The translations under genes and the position numbers were made by a program. DNA of 64,000 bases from Rubrobacter indicoceani. Lineage in GTDB: Bacteria > Actinomycetota > Rubrobacteria > Rubrobacterales > Rubrobacteraceae. The stretch lies in contig NZ_CP031115.1 in the NCBI RefSeq assembly GCF_003568865.1, positions 2,294,001 through 2,358,000 of the forward strand, written 5' to 3'. Shown here piece after piece: positions 1 through 7,270 of the stretch (positions within the stretch are counted from its first letter, which is position 1; every line of letters begins with the position of its first letter). The notes below the pieces were generated by a model. That model did not search any database and was not told the DNA's origin. It saw only the letters and a program-made list of their open reading frames with translations.

Positions 1-100
1 AGCCGCCGCGCTCCGCCACGAGCCGACCCACCTCCCGGGCGTTCTCGTACTGCCCGTCGGTCGCGCTTCCGGTCCCGATCACGGTTACGTAGAGGCTCAC
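1..100 (-). CDS. Rossmann-fold nucleotide-binding protein (TIGR00725/LOG-like), N-terminal part only
   Basis: The gene runs off the left edge, so only the first 33 codons are visible. It starts with GTG at 98-100 and reads SLYVTVIGTGSATDGQYENA, followed by a helix ending in VAERGG. A short beta strand, a glycine-rich loop and an E-x-A-x-x-V-G helix are typical of the N-terminus of the TIGR00725/YvdD group of lysine-decarboxylase-like Rossmann proteins. The GTG overlaps the TGA of the YdeI-family gene in a GTGA arrangement, so the two are probably translationally coupled in one minus-strand transcript. Function cannot be taken further from this fragment. Confidence 0.55.
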   Translation of the reverse strand, partial: MSLYVTVIGTGSATDGQYENAREVGRLVAERGG

Positions 101-669
101 TTTCCGTCCCTGAGCAGGTCCGGGTATTTGCGGATGCGACGGGCGCGAGTCTCGGGCTTTTTCGCGTCCTGGAGTGCGTACAGGATCTCGTAGCGGCGGG
201 ATCTCCCGAGCGCGGCAAAGGCTTTCGCGGCGGCCGGGTCCCCGTCCAGTTCCCGCTGGAGGTCGTCGGGTACGGTGGCCGTCCTCGGGGAATCGTAGGC
301 CGCGTCCCAGCGACCGTCGTTCTTTGCTCGCTCTACTTCGCGCAGCCCGACGGGGCGCATCCGGCCCTCTCCGGTGAGCCTCGCAACGTTTCTGCGGTTG
401 ACTTTGGACCACTTGCTTCCCGGCCTGCGAGGGGTGTAGCGCTGCAGCCAGTACCGGTCGTCGAAGCTGCGCGTCTGACCGTCGATCCAGCCGTAGCAGA
501 GCGCACCGTCCACGGCCTCGGCGTAGGTAACGCTCTCTATACCGGAGGCTTTTCTGGCGAACATAAGCCAGATCCCGCCGCCTGACTTATCGTGGTTTTC
601 TTCAAGCCACCACTCCCACGCCCCGGCGGAGGCAAACATCAGGGTCGGTAGCTCCGGCTTCTCGCTCAC
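97..669 (-). CDS. YdeI/OmpD-associated family protein
   Basis: A protein of about 190 residues. The N-terminal half contains W-W-L-E-E-N-H, W-x-x-F-x-R-K-A and the family signature A-L-C-Y-G-W-I-D-G-Q; the C-terminal half carries the DL..ELDGDP..AKAFAAL segment and the late R-x-x-R-I motif of the YdeI group. Members are small soluble proteins linked in some species to bacteriocin or peptide resistance; the molecular role is unknown. I prefer the GTG at 669 because AAGGAG lies 8 bases upstream. A TTG at 705 would add 12 unlikely residues. It follows the DUF1998 helicase gene closely and its stop overlaps the next start, suggesting an operon. Confidence 0.8.
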   Translation of the reverse strand: MSEKPELPTLMFASAGAWEWWLEENHDKSGGGIWLMFARKASGIESVTYAEAVDGALCYGWIDGQTRSFDDRYWLQRYTPRRPGSKWSKVNRRNVARLTGEGRMRPVGLREVERAKNDGRWDAAYDSPRTATVPDDLQRELDGDPAAAKAFAALGRSRRYEILYALQDAKKPETRARRIRKYPDLLRDGK

Positions 670-715
670 GGGGTCTGCTCCTTCCGGCCCGCCCGACGGT
701 TCCAAAGCCCGCGCC

Positions 716-3070
716 TCAGCCGATCGTCGGGTATCCGCTCACCTGCCCGAGCGCGAACCGCAGCACCTCGACTCCGCCGGACTTGGAGAGCGGCTCGTTC
801 CAGTTGCCGCACTTGGGGGACTGGATGCACGCCGGACAGCCCCGCTCGCACGGGCAGCGCGTAACGACCCCGAGCGTATCCCGAGCCAGGTTTGAGAACG
901 CCTCGAAGCCGCGCTCCGAGATCCCGACCCCGCCCGGATACCCGTCGTAGACAAAGATGGTCGGCAGGCGCGTCTGACGGTGTGTGGCTATGGAGAGCCC
1001 GCCGATATCCGCCCGGTCGCACATCGCGAAAAGGGGGAGGAGGCCGATCATGGCATGCTCCGCCGCGTGAAGCGCCCCGCCGAAGCTCTCGAAGCTCGGG
1101 CGCGCGCCGCGAGGTATCGGCGGCAGGGTCAGCCAGAACGCCTGCGTCGTCAGCGTAACGTCCGGCAGGTCGAGCGGGAAGACCCCGACCTCCTTATCGT
1201 CTGCGACCTGGATCTTTTTGTAGTGTGTCACGGTGTCCGTCGTCCTGACAAAGCCCCGGTAGAGCGTCGCCCCGTTTGCAAGCGGCCGCTCGGCCAGCTC
1301 TTCGATGATCTCCACGTCCGTCTCGACCCTCGGTCGGGTGTGGAACTTGTTCGGGACGCGCCGGGCAACGGCCCGCTTCAGCCTGAGATCCAGGTCTTTT
1401 ACTTCGTAGGCGGCACCCCGGTGCAGGTACGTCGCGCCGGGGTGCAGCTCCGATGGCGCCCGAGTCGCCTCCGCCGTCCCGATGAGTTCCCCGTCGGCGT
1501 CCGCGATAACAACGGTCTCCGAAGAGGCCGACCTGAGCGAGATCCTCCGCGCCGGGGAGTCCCCGCCCGCGTACACCAGCCGTCCCCCGCTCTCGATGAG
1601 CCTCCCTTCCTCCACGAGCCGACCCGCCATCCGCCCGAACTCCGGCCCGAAGAAAGGCTCGTCTTCGGCTTCGAGCGGGGCTTCGTGCGCCGCCGCCAGC
1701 AGATGCGGCCCGAGTATGTAGGGGTTCTCCATCGTTACCCGAGCGGACTCGACGCGCCGCCCGAGAACGCGCTTCGGGTTCTCGAAGAGAAACTGATCAA
1801 GCGAGTCCCGCCCGGCGATGTACACCGCAAGCGACGGGTCCCTGCCGCGCCCGGCCCGGCCCCACTGCTGCCAGATGGACGCAACGCTGCCGGGATATCC
1901 GCAGCAGACCACCGCATCGAGCGAACCGACATCCACCCCGAGCTCCAGGGCGTTGGTACTGACGACGCCGAGCAGGTCGCCCCTGAACAGCCGCCCTTCG
2001 ATGTCGCGGCGTTCGTTCGGGGTGTACCCGGCACGGTAGGGGGAGATCTGCCGCGCCCCGTTCGGGCCGAGCCGGTCGGCGGCGTAGCGGTATATAAGCT
2101 CCGCGGCCTTGCGCGAACCGGCGAAGGCTATGGTCCTCACCCCCGACGCGACAAGCGAGGCAAAGACGAGCGCGCCCTCCGTGAGCAGGCTCCGCCGCTC
2201 GCCCTTTTCTTTGTCCAGAAGCGGCGGGTTCCTGAAAACGACCCGACGCGGACCGGACGACGCGCCGTCCTCGTCAACGAGCGTGAACGGTACCCCTACA
2301 AGGCTCTCGGCCAGATCCTCTGGGTTGGCGATGGTCGCGCTCGTGAGAACGAACTTCGGGTCGCCGCCGTGCAGCCGCGCCACGCGCCGGAGCCGCCTGA
2401 GAACCGCAGCCACGTGCGAACCGAACACCCCGCGCAGAACATGGGCCTCGTCTACCGCTATGACCTCCAGGTTTCGGAAAAAGTCGGCCCAGAGGTCGTG
2501 GTGCGGCAGAACTCCGATGTTGAGCATGTCTGGGTTGGTCAGAACGATGTTGGCTTTTCTGCGAATATCGGAGCGGAGCGTCTTCGGTGTGTCACCATCG
2601 TAGGTCGCGGCCCGGATGCCGGGCAGGCCGTAGGCTTTGATCTTCCCGAGCTGATCCTGCGAGAGAGCTTTGGTCGGATACAAAAACATCGCCCGACTCC
2701 GGCGCCTCGAAAACGCGTTCTCGAAGGCCGGAACTTTGTAACACAGCGACTTCCCGCTCGCCGTCGCCGTCGCCACCACCACGTTCTCCCCCGCCGACAC
2801 CCGCTCGTAAGCCGCCCGCTGATGGGAGTACATCCGGCTCACGCCCTCGCGCTTCAAGGCCGCAACGAGCGCGGGATGCAGGTCCGGCAGGTCAACGAGG
2901 CTGGCCTCCTTCGGCGGGATGCTCGCCACCGTCTCCCCGATGGAATCCACCGCCCGACAACTCAGCCCGGCAAGCGCAGACGGAGGCCGGACCTCGCGCT
3001 CCGGCCTCAAAGCCCCGGCCCCCCCGGACCGACCCGCAAGCCGCAAACACCAGCACCGCCCGCCGCCCAC
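716..3070 (-). CDS. DEAD/DEAH-box helicase with DUF1998 (YprA/MrfA-like)
   Basis: A superfamily 2 helicase of up to 784 residues. Visible motifs are the Walker A variant ATASGKS, the Walker B box VDEAH, motif III TSAT, the second RecA lobe with STNALELGVDVG and motif VI QQWGRAGRG. The C-terminal DUF1998 region ends in a four-cysteine cluster, C-x-C-x3-C-x2-C-x5-C (CPCERGCPACIQSPKC), as in Bacillus MrfA/YprA and fungal Hrq1. MrfA acts in repair of mitomycin-type lesions; a repair role here is by homology only. The first 40 or so residues are low in conservation and the true start may be an internal GTG near 2950. It lies downstream of recR on the same strand, separated by about 120 bases of AT-richer sequence that may hold its promoter. 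Confidence 0.85.
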   Translation of the reverse strand: MGGGRCWCLRLAGRSGGAGALRPEREVRPPSALAGLSCRAVDSIGETVASIPPKEASLVDLPDLHPALVAALKREGVSRMYSHQRAAYERVSAGENVVVATATASGKSLCYKVPAFENAFSRRRSRAMFLYPTKALSQDQLGKIKAYGLPGIRAATYDGDTPKTLRSDIRRKANIVLTNPDMLNIGVLPHHDLWADFFRNLEVIAVDEAHVLRGVFGSHVAAVLRRLRRVARLHGGDPKFVLTSATIANPEDLAESLVGVPFTLVDEDGASSGPRRVVFRNPPLLDKEKGERRSLLTEGALVFASLVASGVRTIAFAGSRKAAELIYRYAADRLGPNGARQISPYRAGYTPNERRDIEGRLFRGDLLGVVSTNALELGVDVGSLDAVVCCGYPGSVASIWQQWGRAGRGRDPSLAVYIAGRDSLDQFLFENPKRVLGRRVESARVTMENPYILGPHLLAAAHEAPLEAEDEPFFGPEFGRMAGRLVEEGRLIESGGRLVYAGGDSPARRISLRSASSETVVIADADGELIGTAEATRAPSELHPGATYLHRGAAYEVKDLDLRLKRAVARRVPNKFHTRPRVETDVEIIEELAERPLANGATLYRGFVRTTDTVTHYKKIQVADDKEVGVFPLDLPDVTLTTQAFWLTLPPIPRGARPSFESFGGALHAAEHAMIGLLPLFAMCDRADIGGLSIATHRQTRLPTIFVYDGYPGGVGISERGFEAFSNLARDTLGVVTRCPCERGCPACIQSPKCGNWNEPLSKSGGVEVLRFALGQVSGYPTIG

Positions 3071-3193
3071 GGAAGCCGCTCCGGCCCGCCGGTGGTGCTG
3101 CGATCTTGGATCACCACCAGACCCTCCCGAAAAAGGCTATTGACGCATTGTTACTACACTTTGTCATAAAATCCGTAAGGCCCGCCGGTGTTT

Positions 3194-3793
3194 TCAGATC
3201 TCCCGCCGCCCGGCGAAGGCTCGACCGAGGGTGACCTCGTCGGCGTATTCAAGGTCGCCCCCGACGGGGAGCCCGCTTGCAAGGGCCGTTACGCGCACGT
3301 CCATCCCGGAGACCTCGCCCGCTATGTACATCGCCGTCGCCTCGCCGGTCGTGTTCGGGTTCGTCGCCACGACCAGTTCCTTTGCGCCTTCGACCCGGAC
3401 GCGCTCCACGAGTTCTGCTATGCGCAGGTCTTCGGCCTCCACGCCGTCGAGCGGCGACAGGGCCCCGCCCAGAACGTGGTAGAGGCCCCGGTACTCGGCG
3501 GTGCGTTCTATCGGTCCGATATCGTAGGGGTCTTCCACGACGCAGATAACGGTCTGGTCCCGGCCCGCATCGCGGCAGATGCCGCACTCTTCCTGCTCGG
3601 TCAGGTTAAAACAGCGTTTGCAGGGGTGGATCCTCTCCTTCACCTCCCGCAGCGCTTCGGCCAGCCCGAGTGCGTCTTCTTCCCGAGAGCGCACGATGTG
3701 AAAGGCGATGCGCTGTGCGCTTCTCGGGCCGATGGAGGGCAGCTTCGCCAGTTCGGTTATAAGCTTCTCTACCGGGCGGGCATACGTCGCCAA
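3194..3793 (-). CDS. recR: Recombination mediator protein RecR
   Basis: 199 residues, the usual RecR length. The N-terminal helix-hairpin-helix contains LAKLPSIGPRSAQRIAFH. A C4 zinc finger follows (CKRCFNLTEQEECGIC, about residues 57-72) and then the Toprim domain beginning VICVVEDPYDIGPIE, ending with the GLPVGGDLEYADEVTLGRA signature. RecR works with RecO (and RecF) to load RecA on gapped DNA in the cytoplasm. It starts with TTG, 8 bases after the ybaB stop, with no clear ribosome-binding site, so translation may be coupled to ybaB. The order SRP RNA-dnaX-ybaB-recR is also found in Bacillus. Confidence 0.97.
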   Translation of the reverse strand: MATYARPVEKLITELAKLPSIGPRSAQRIAFHIVRSREEDALGLAEALREVKERIHPCKRCFNLTEQEECGICRDAGRDQTVICVVEDPYDIGPIERTAEYRGLYHVLGGALSPLDGVEAEDLRIAELVERVRVEGAKELVVATNPNTTGEATAMYIAGEVSGMDVRVTALASGLPVGGDLEYADEVTLGRAFAGRREI

Positions 3794-3801
3794 GAAAGGG
3801 C

Positions 3802-4128
3802 CTAGAGACCCGGCAGGCCGAGGTCGCCGAGGCCGCCCGTAATGCCGCCCATGCGCTGGTTTGCGAGCTCCTGCGCGCTGTTGATAGCCTCGTTGACGGC
3901 TGCCTGCACCATGTCTTGGAGCATCTCCACGTCCTCCGGGTCCACCACGCCCTCGTCTATCTCGATGGACGTGAGTTCGAGGCCGCCCGTCATCGTCGCC
4001 TTGACCGCCCCGCCGCCCGCCGACGCGGTAACGGTTTCCTTTGCAAGCTGAGCCTGAGCCTCCTGCATCTGCTGCTGCATCTGCTGGACCTGAGCCATCA
4101 TCTTGTTCATGTTCTGCCTTTTAGCCAA
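3802..4128 (-). CDS. ybaB: YbaB/EbfC family nucleoid-associated protein
   Basis: 108 residues. The N-terminal coiled coil is rich in glutamine and methionine (MNKMMAQVQQMQQQMQEAQ), followed by the small beta sheet with the family motif GGGAVKATMTGGLELTSIEI and a helical VQAAVNEA segment. YbaB homologues are dimeric DNA-binding proteins that coat or bend DNA. The TTG start at 4128 has GGGAGA upstream; an ATG six codons downstream, preceded by AAAAGG, is an alternative. It sits between dnaX and recR in the conserved order, with short gaps on both sides. Confidence 0.93.
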   Translation of the reverse strand: MAKRQNMNKMMAQVQQMQQQMQEAQAQLAKETVTASAGGGAVKATMTGGLELTSIEIDEGVVDPEDVEMLQDMVQAAVNEAINSAQELANQRMGGITGGLGDLGLPGL

Positions 4129-4176
4129 CGCTCTTCTCCCTGAAGTCGCTTCTCACCGTCTTGAGTCCGCCCGATG

Positions 4177-6039
4177 CTAAAACGGCCCGAAGTGCTCACG
4201 GGCCATCTGGAAGACTTCTCGCTGATCCCGGATTCTACCATCGCCCCCGGCGGCCTCCGGCGGGCGACCGCCGGCCCCCGACCCGGCGGAGGCGTTTATC
4301 CCGCCCGCATACCCGCCGGACGGCGGGTTCTCCTCCGGCGGCGGCTCATCGTCCGGCCGGTCGTCCGGCTCTCCGGGGCCGGGGGATAGAGGTTCATCAT
4401 TTGTCGGACCGCCCGGGGGCGTAGCATCATCAGGCCCGTCTTCGCCGGGGGGTCTATTCCCGCCGGAGCCGACCTCGATGCGCGGCCTCGACCCGAACCT
4501 CTCTTCAAGGACTTTCAGAAGGTTATCCGAGTGTCGTTTCTCCCGCGCCATCCTTGTGTAGAAACCGCCCTCGTCCGCAAAGACCAGCACAAGCGACTCC
4601 CCGTCAAACGACTTCACCCGCGCCTCGCCGTAGACCGCGGCCGTCAACGCCTGCTTCCGGCGCTTCAGCTCCTGCATGATCCCCGGCCACTCGGAGGCGG
4701 GGTCCAGAGCCACCCCCGAATCAGCCGCTTCAGCGACGGGTTCTTCCGGCCTCTTTGGCTTTTCGGAGACGGAGTCCTTCCCTGCCTCCGGTCGCCCGGA
4801 GACCTCGACCGGCGGAGAGGTCGGCGGAGAAGCCGGCTGGGACGCAACCGGGGCCGACGACGGGGCAGGAGAGGCCGGTGTGACCCCGTTGTGGGCCGCG
4901 TTCTCCAGCGTTTCCAGACGGCTGAGAAGGCTCTCGACGGAGGGTTCGGTGTAGTCACGGGCGAGCTTCATGAACGTCAGCTCCAGCTCCAGCTTCGCGT
5001 CGGAGCCGCGCCGGATACGACCGGTCGCCTCTCCGAGAGCTTCAATCGTGCGCACCGCCTCGGCGGTCGGGACGCGTCCGGACTGCTCCCGGAGGTCCTC
5101 CTTCTCATCCGCTCCGACTTCGGCGAGTGCGACCTCCGGGGCGTGCGGGAGGAGCATCAGGTTGCGCAGGTGTCCGGTAAGCTCGCGGGCGAACCGCCCG
5201 AGGTCACGGCCCTCGTTGGAGAGTTCTTCCAGAAGGTGCAGGGCGTCGGCGACGCGGCGTTCGGCAAGGGCGTCGGTCATCTCTACAAGCGTTTCGGGGC
5301 CGGTGCTGCCGAGCAGTTCGCGCACCTGCGAAGCCGTGACCTTTCCCTCGGAGAACGAGGAGAGCTGGTCCAGAAGCCCCTCCGAATCCCGAAACGAGCC
5401 GCCCCCGGCTCGCGCGACGATCGTCAGGGCCTCCGGCTCGACCTCTATCCCCTCGGCCTCGGCTATCTCGGAGAGCTTGCCGGAGAGCACGTCTATGCCG
5501 GGGCGACGAAACTCAAAGCTCTGGCAGCGGCTGATTATGGTAGCCGGCACCTTGTGCTTGTCGGTGGTGGCAAGGATGAACACGACCTGTTCGGGCGGTT
5601 CTTCAAGCGTTTTGAGGAGCGCGTTAAACGCAGGCTCCGTAAGCATGTGAACCTCATCTATGATGTAGACCTTGAACCGGCCGGAGGCCGGGGCGAGGTT
5701 CACGCGGTCGCGGAGGTCCCGGATCTCGTCTATCCCCCGGTTCGAGGCGGCGTCCATCTCCACGATGTCGAGCGAGGAGTTGTTGAGGACCGCCGTGCAG
5801 CTCCCGCACTCGCCGCACGGCTCCGGGGTCGGGCCGTCGGAATTCCGGCAGTTCAGGCCCATCGCAAGGACCTTCGCCGACGAGGTCTTCCCCGTCCCGC
5901 GCGGTCCGCTGAAAAGGTAGGCGTGTGAGACGCGGTCGGTCTCGATGGCGCGGCGAAGGGTTCGCACGACGGCCTCCTGGCCGGATATCTCACCGAACTT
6001 CCTCGGTCGCCACTTGCGGTAAAGGGTCGTGTGTCTCAC
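4177..6039 (-). CDS. dnaX: DNA polymerase III subunits gamma/tau
   Basis: The clamp-loader ATPase. From the GTG at 6039 the protein has 620 residues and opens with RHTTLYRKWRPRKFGEISGQ, the canonical DnaX N-terminus. Motifs are Walker A GPRGTGKTS, a four-cysteine zinc module (C-x8-C-x2-C-x2-C type), IDEVHML, the sensor-1 region FILATTDKHKVP and SRCQSFEF. A Pro/Ser/Glu-rich linker and a tau-like C-terminus follow. The open frame continues 52 codons further upstream, but that stretch lies inside the SRP RNA gene and is not coding. The GTG is exactly 6 bases after a TATACT box, so the mRNA is probably leaderless. I found no slippery A-rich heptamer for a programmed frameshift. Confidence 0.95.
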   Translation of the reverse strand: MRHTTLYRKWRPRKFGEISGQEAVVRTLRRAIETDRVSHAYLFSGPRGTGKTSSAKVLAMGLNCRNSDGPTPEPCGECGSCTAVLNNSSLDIVEMDAASNRGIDEIRDLRDRVNLAPASGRFKVYIIDEVHMLTEPAFNALLKTLEEPPEQVVFILATTDKHKVPATIISRCQSFEFRRPGIDVLSGKLSEIAEAEGIEVEPEALTIVARAGGGSFRDSEGLLDQLSSFSEGKVTASQVRELLGSTGPETLVEMTDALAERRVADALHLLEELSNEGRDLGRFARELTGHLRNLMLLPHAPEVALAEVGADEKEDLREQSGRVPTAEAVRTIEALGEATGRIRRGSDAKLELELTFMKLARDYTEPSVESLLSRLETLENAAHNGVTPASPAPSSAPVASQPASPPTSPPVEVSGRPEAGKDSVSEKPKRPEEPVAEAADSGVALDPASEWPGIMQELKRRKQALTAAVYGEARVKSFDGESLVLVFADEGGFYTRMAREKRHSDNLLKVLEERFGSRPRIEVGSGGNRPPGEDGPDDATPPGGPTNDEPLSPGPGEPDDRPDDEPPPEENPPSGGYAGGINASAGSGAGGRPPEAAGGDGRIRDQREVFQMAREHFGPF

Positions 6040-6045
6040 GCTTCG

Positions 6046-6051
6046 AGTATA
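6046..6051 (-). promoter_or_regulatory. -10 box of the leaderless dnaX promoter
   Basis: Read on the minus strand the box is TATACT, followed by 6 bases (CGAAGC) and then the GTG start codon of dnaX. This spacing places the expected transcription start on the first base of the start codon. No good -35 hexamer is visible, although a 15-base repeat (see 6060-6074) occupies that area. Confidence 0.55.
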
Positions 6052-6059
6052 ACGGACGC

Positions 6060-6074
6060 CGAAGACCCGAACGC
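6060..6074. repeat. 15-bp direct repeat, copy 1 (CGAAGACCCGAACGC)
   Basis: The 15-mer CGAAGACCCGAACGC occurs perfectly here, in the -35 region of dnaX, and again at 6441-6455, upstream of the SRP RNA gene and of the divergent 2H phosphoesterase gene. Both copies are outside coding sequence. Confidence 0.6.
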
Positions 6075-6111
6075 GGTCGAAAAAACAAAGAAAAAAGCGT
6101 GGGGCAAACGA

Positions 6112-6392
6112 AAAACCGCGCACCCCGCCTTCGACGGGCCATCTTCCGGCGAACCTCCGACGCATCCACTCCGGCCCGGCTGCCCCTAAGCACATGAAGT
6201 AACCTGCTTAGTGCTGCTACCTTCCGGTCCTGACACGGTTCACCGGGCCTCATTGCCCGGGACCGGGCCATCAACGCTTCAACGTCGGCCTCAACCGACT
6301 TCCGGCCGCCTCGGGCGGGGGATTAGACCCTGCTAAGGCGATCGCAGGTACAGGGCATCGCCAGCTCCCCGCTTAGCGCGGCGCAGCAGAGT
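6112..6392 (-). ncRNA. ffs: Signal recognition particle RNA, large (Alu-containing) bacterial type
   Basis: On the minus strand the 5' part reads GCTAAGCGGGGAG, GATGCCCTGTACCTGCGATC, then TTAGCAGGG, which is the Alu domain of the long Bacillus/actinobacterial SRP RNA. About 130 bases on, the S domain tip GTCAGGACCGGAAGGTAGCAGC is present, with a variation only in the usual TCC. The ends pair (CCGCGC near 6376-6381 with GCGCGG at 6116-6121) and a run of five U follows at 6111-6115, which supplies the 3' end and terminator. The RNA binds Ffh to target membrane proteins. End positions are accurate to within about 15 bases. It lies directly upstream of dnaX. Confidence 0.92.
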
Positions 6393-6440
6393 CTACCAGA
6401 GATAAGGGATCACCGGTTTCCCGGCGGGCGAACCTCGCCC

Positions 6441-6455
6441 CGAAGACCCGAACGC
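6441..6455. repeat. 15-bp direct repeat, copy 2
   Basis: Second perfect copy of CGAAGACCCGAACGC. It lies about 50 bases upstream of the probable SRP RNA 5' end and about 70 bases upstream of the divergent gene at 6523. A TATACC sequence 8 bases further on could be a -10 element for the plus-strand gene. Confidence 0.6.
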
Positions 6456-6522
6456 TGGTGAATATACCCTGTCCTTCGGCCATTTTCGATTTTCACCGGG
6501 CTTCTGCGGGTACGTATCCCCC

Positions 6523-7053
6523 GTGACCGATGACCGACCGTTTATCCTCACCCTCAAGCTCGACGAACGCTCGCAGGCGTTCTTCGACGGGATGCGCGAG
6601 CGACACTTCCCGCCGGAACGGAACTTTATCGGGGCGCACGTTACGCTCTTTCACGCGCTGCAGGGGAGGTTCACAGACGACCTCGCCTCCGACATTGCGG
6701 ACGCCGCCGGAGACCACGCCCCCTTTGCGGTTCGGGTAAAGAAGCTGCGCTCGCTCGGCCGGGGCGTCGCCTACGTGCTGGAGTCGGAGGAGTTGTCGGT
6801 GCTTCGCGGACGCCTTGCAAAAAAGTGGCGTCCTTATCTGACCGCTCAGGACGCCGAGAAGTTCTCCCCCCACGCTACGGTTCAGAACAAGGTCGCTCCG
6901 GAGCGGGCGAAGCGGCTTCTTCTGGAGCTCGAGGCGACGTTCGAGCCGTTCGATGTGCTGGCCGGGGGGCTTCTGTTGTGGCGATACACGGGCGGACCGT
7001 GGGAGTTCGTGCAGGAGTTCGGCTTCGACGGCGGGTCCGGAAGCCGGGCCTGA
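6523..7053 (+). CDS. 2'-5' RNA ligase family 2H phosphoesterase
   Basis: 176 residues, close to the family norm. Two H-x-T/S-x motifs define the 2H fold: HVTL (about residue 39) and HATV (about residue 117). They form the symmetric active site that cleaves cyclic phosphodiesters in LigT/ThpR proteins. Substrate cannot be predicted; RNA 2',3'-cyclic ends or a nucleotide derivative are possible. It starts with GTG at 6523. It is divergent from the SRP RNA gene and about 220 bases upstream of corA, which has its own promoter. Confidence 0.85.
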   Translation: MTDDRPFILTLKLDERSQAFFDGMRERHFPPERNFIGAHVTLFHALQGRFTDDLASDIADAAGDHAPFAVRVKKLRSLGRGVAYVLESEELSVLRGRLAKKWRPYLTAQDAEKFSPHATVQNKVAPERAKRLLLELEATFEPFDVLAGGLLLWRYTGGPWEFVQEFGFDGGSGSRA

Positions 7054-7062
7054 GAGGTCGAG

Positions 7063-7090
7063 TTGTACGGACCATCCCGGTGGATATAAT
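7063..7090 (+). promoter_or_regulatory. Sigma-A-type promoter of corA
   Basis: -35 TTGTAC (7063-7068), 16-base spacer, -10 TATAAT (7085-7090). It would start transcription near 7097 and give a 5' leader of roughly 175 bases before the corA GTG. The leader is GC-rich with several complementary runs, but I do not recognise a known riboswitch in it. Confidence 0.75.
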
Positions 7091-7270
7091 CCGCGGGTTC
7101 TTTGAAGGGGACAAAGAGCAGACCCACTGACAGAGGCCAGCGCGAGGCCGTCTGCCGGTTTCACCCCTCCGGCATACGGGGGCCGACCGCAGATTCCTCC
7201 GGTGCGGCGGGAGCTTCGGCCTGTAGCCACCAGCCCGGCCCATCCACCGAAACCGGAAGGCAGAAACGCA

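Noticed and set aside
980-3169. A 729-codon open frame on the plus strand opposite the DUF1998 helicase.
   Set aside because: It is the mirror of a high-GC gene: rich in Arg and Pro, no domain, and the minus strand encodes a clear helicase with all motifs.
4177-6039. Programmed frameshift in dnaX producing a short gamma subunit.
   Set aside because: No A-rich slippery heptamer with a following stem-loop was found in the expected region.
5990-6274. Minus-strand frames covering the region upstream of dnaX.
   Set aside because: They lie inside the SRP RNA gene, whose Alu and S domains are recognisable, and have no protein similarity.
7091-7270. Cobalamin or M-box riboswitch before corA.
   Set aside because: Neither the B12 box nor the conserved M-box segments could be found in the leader.
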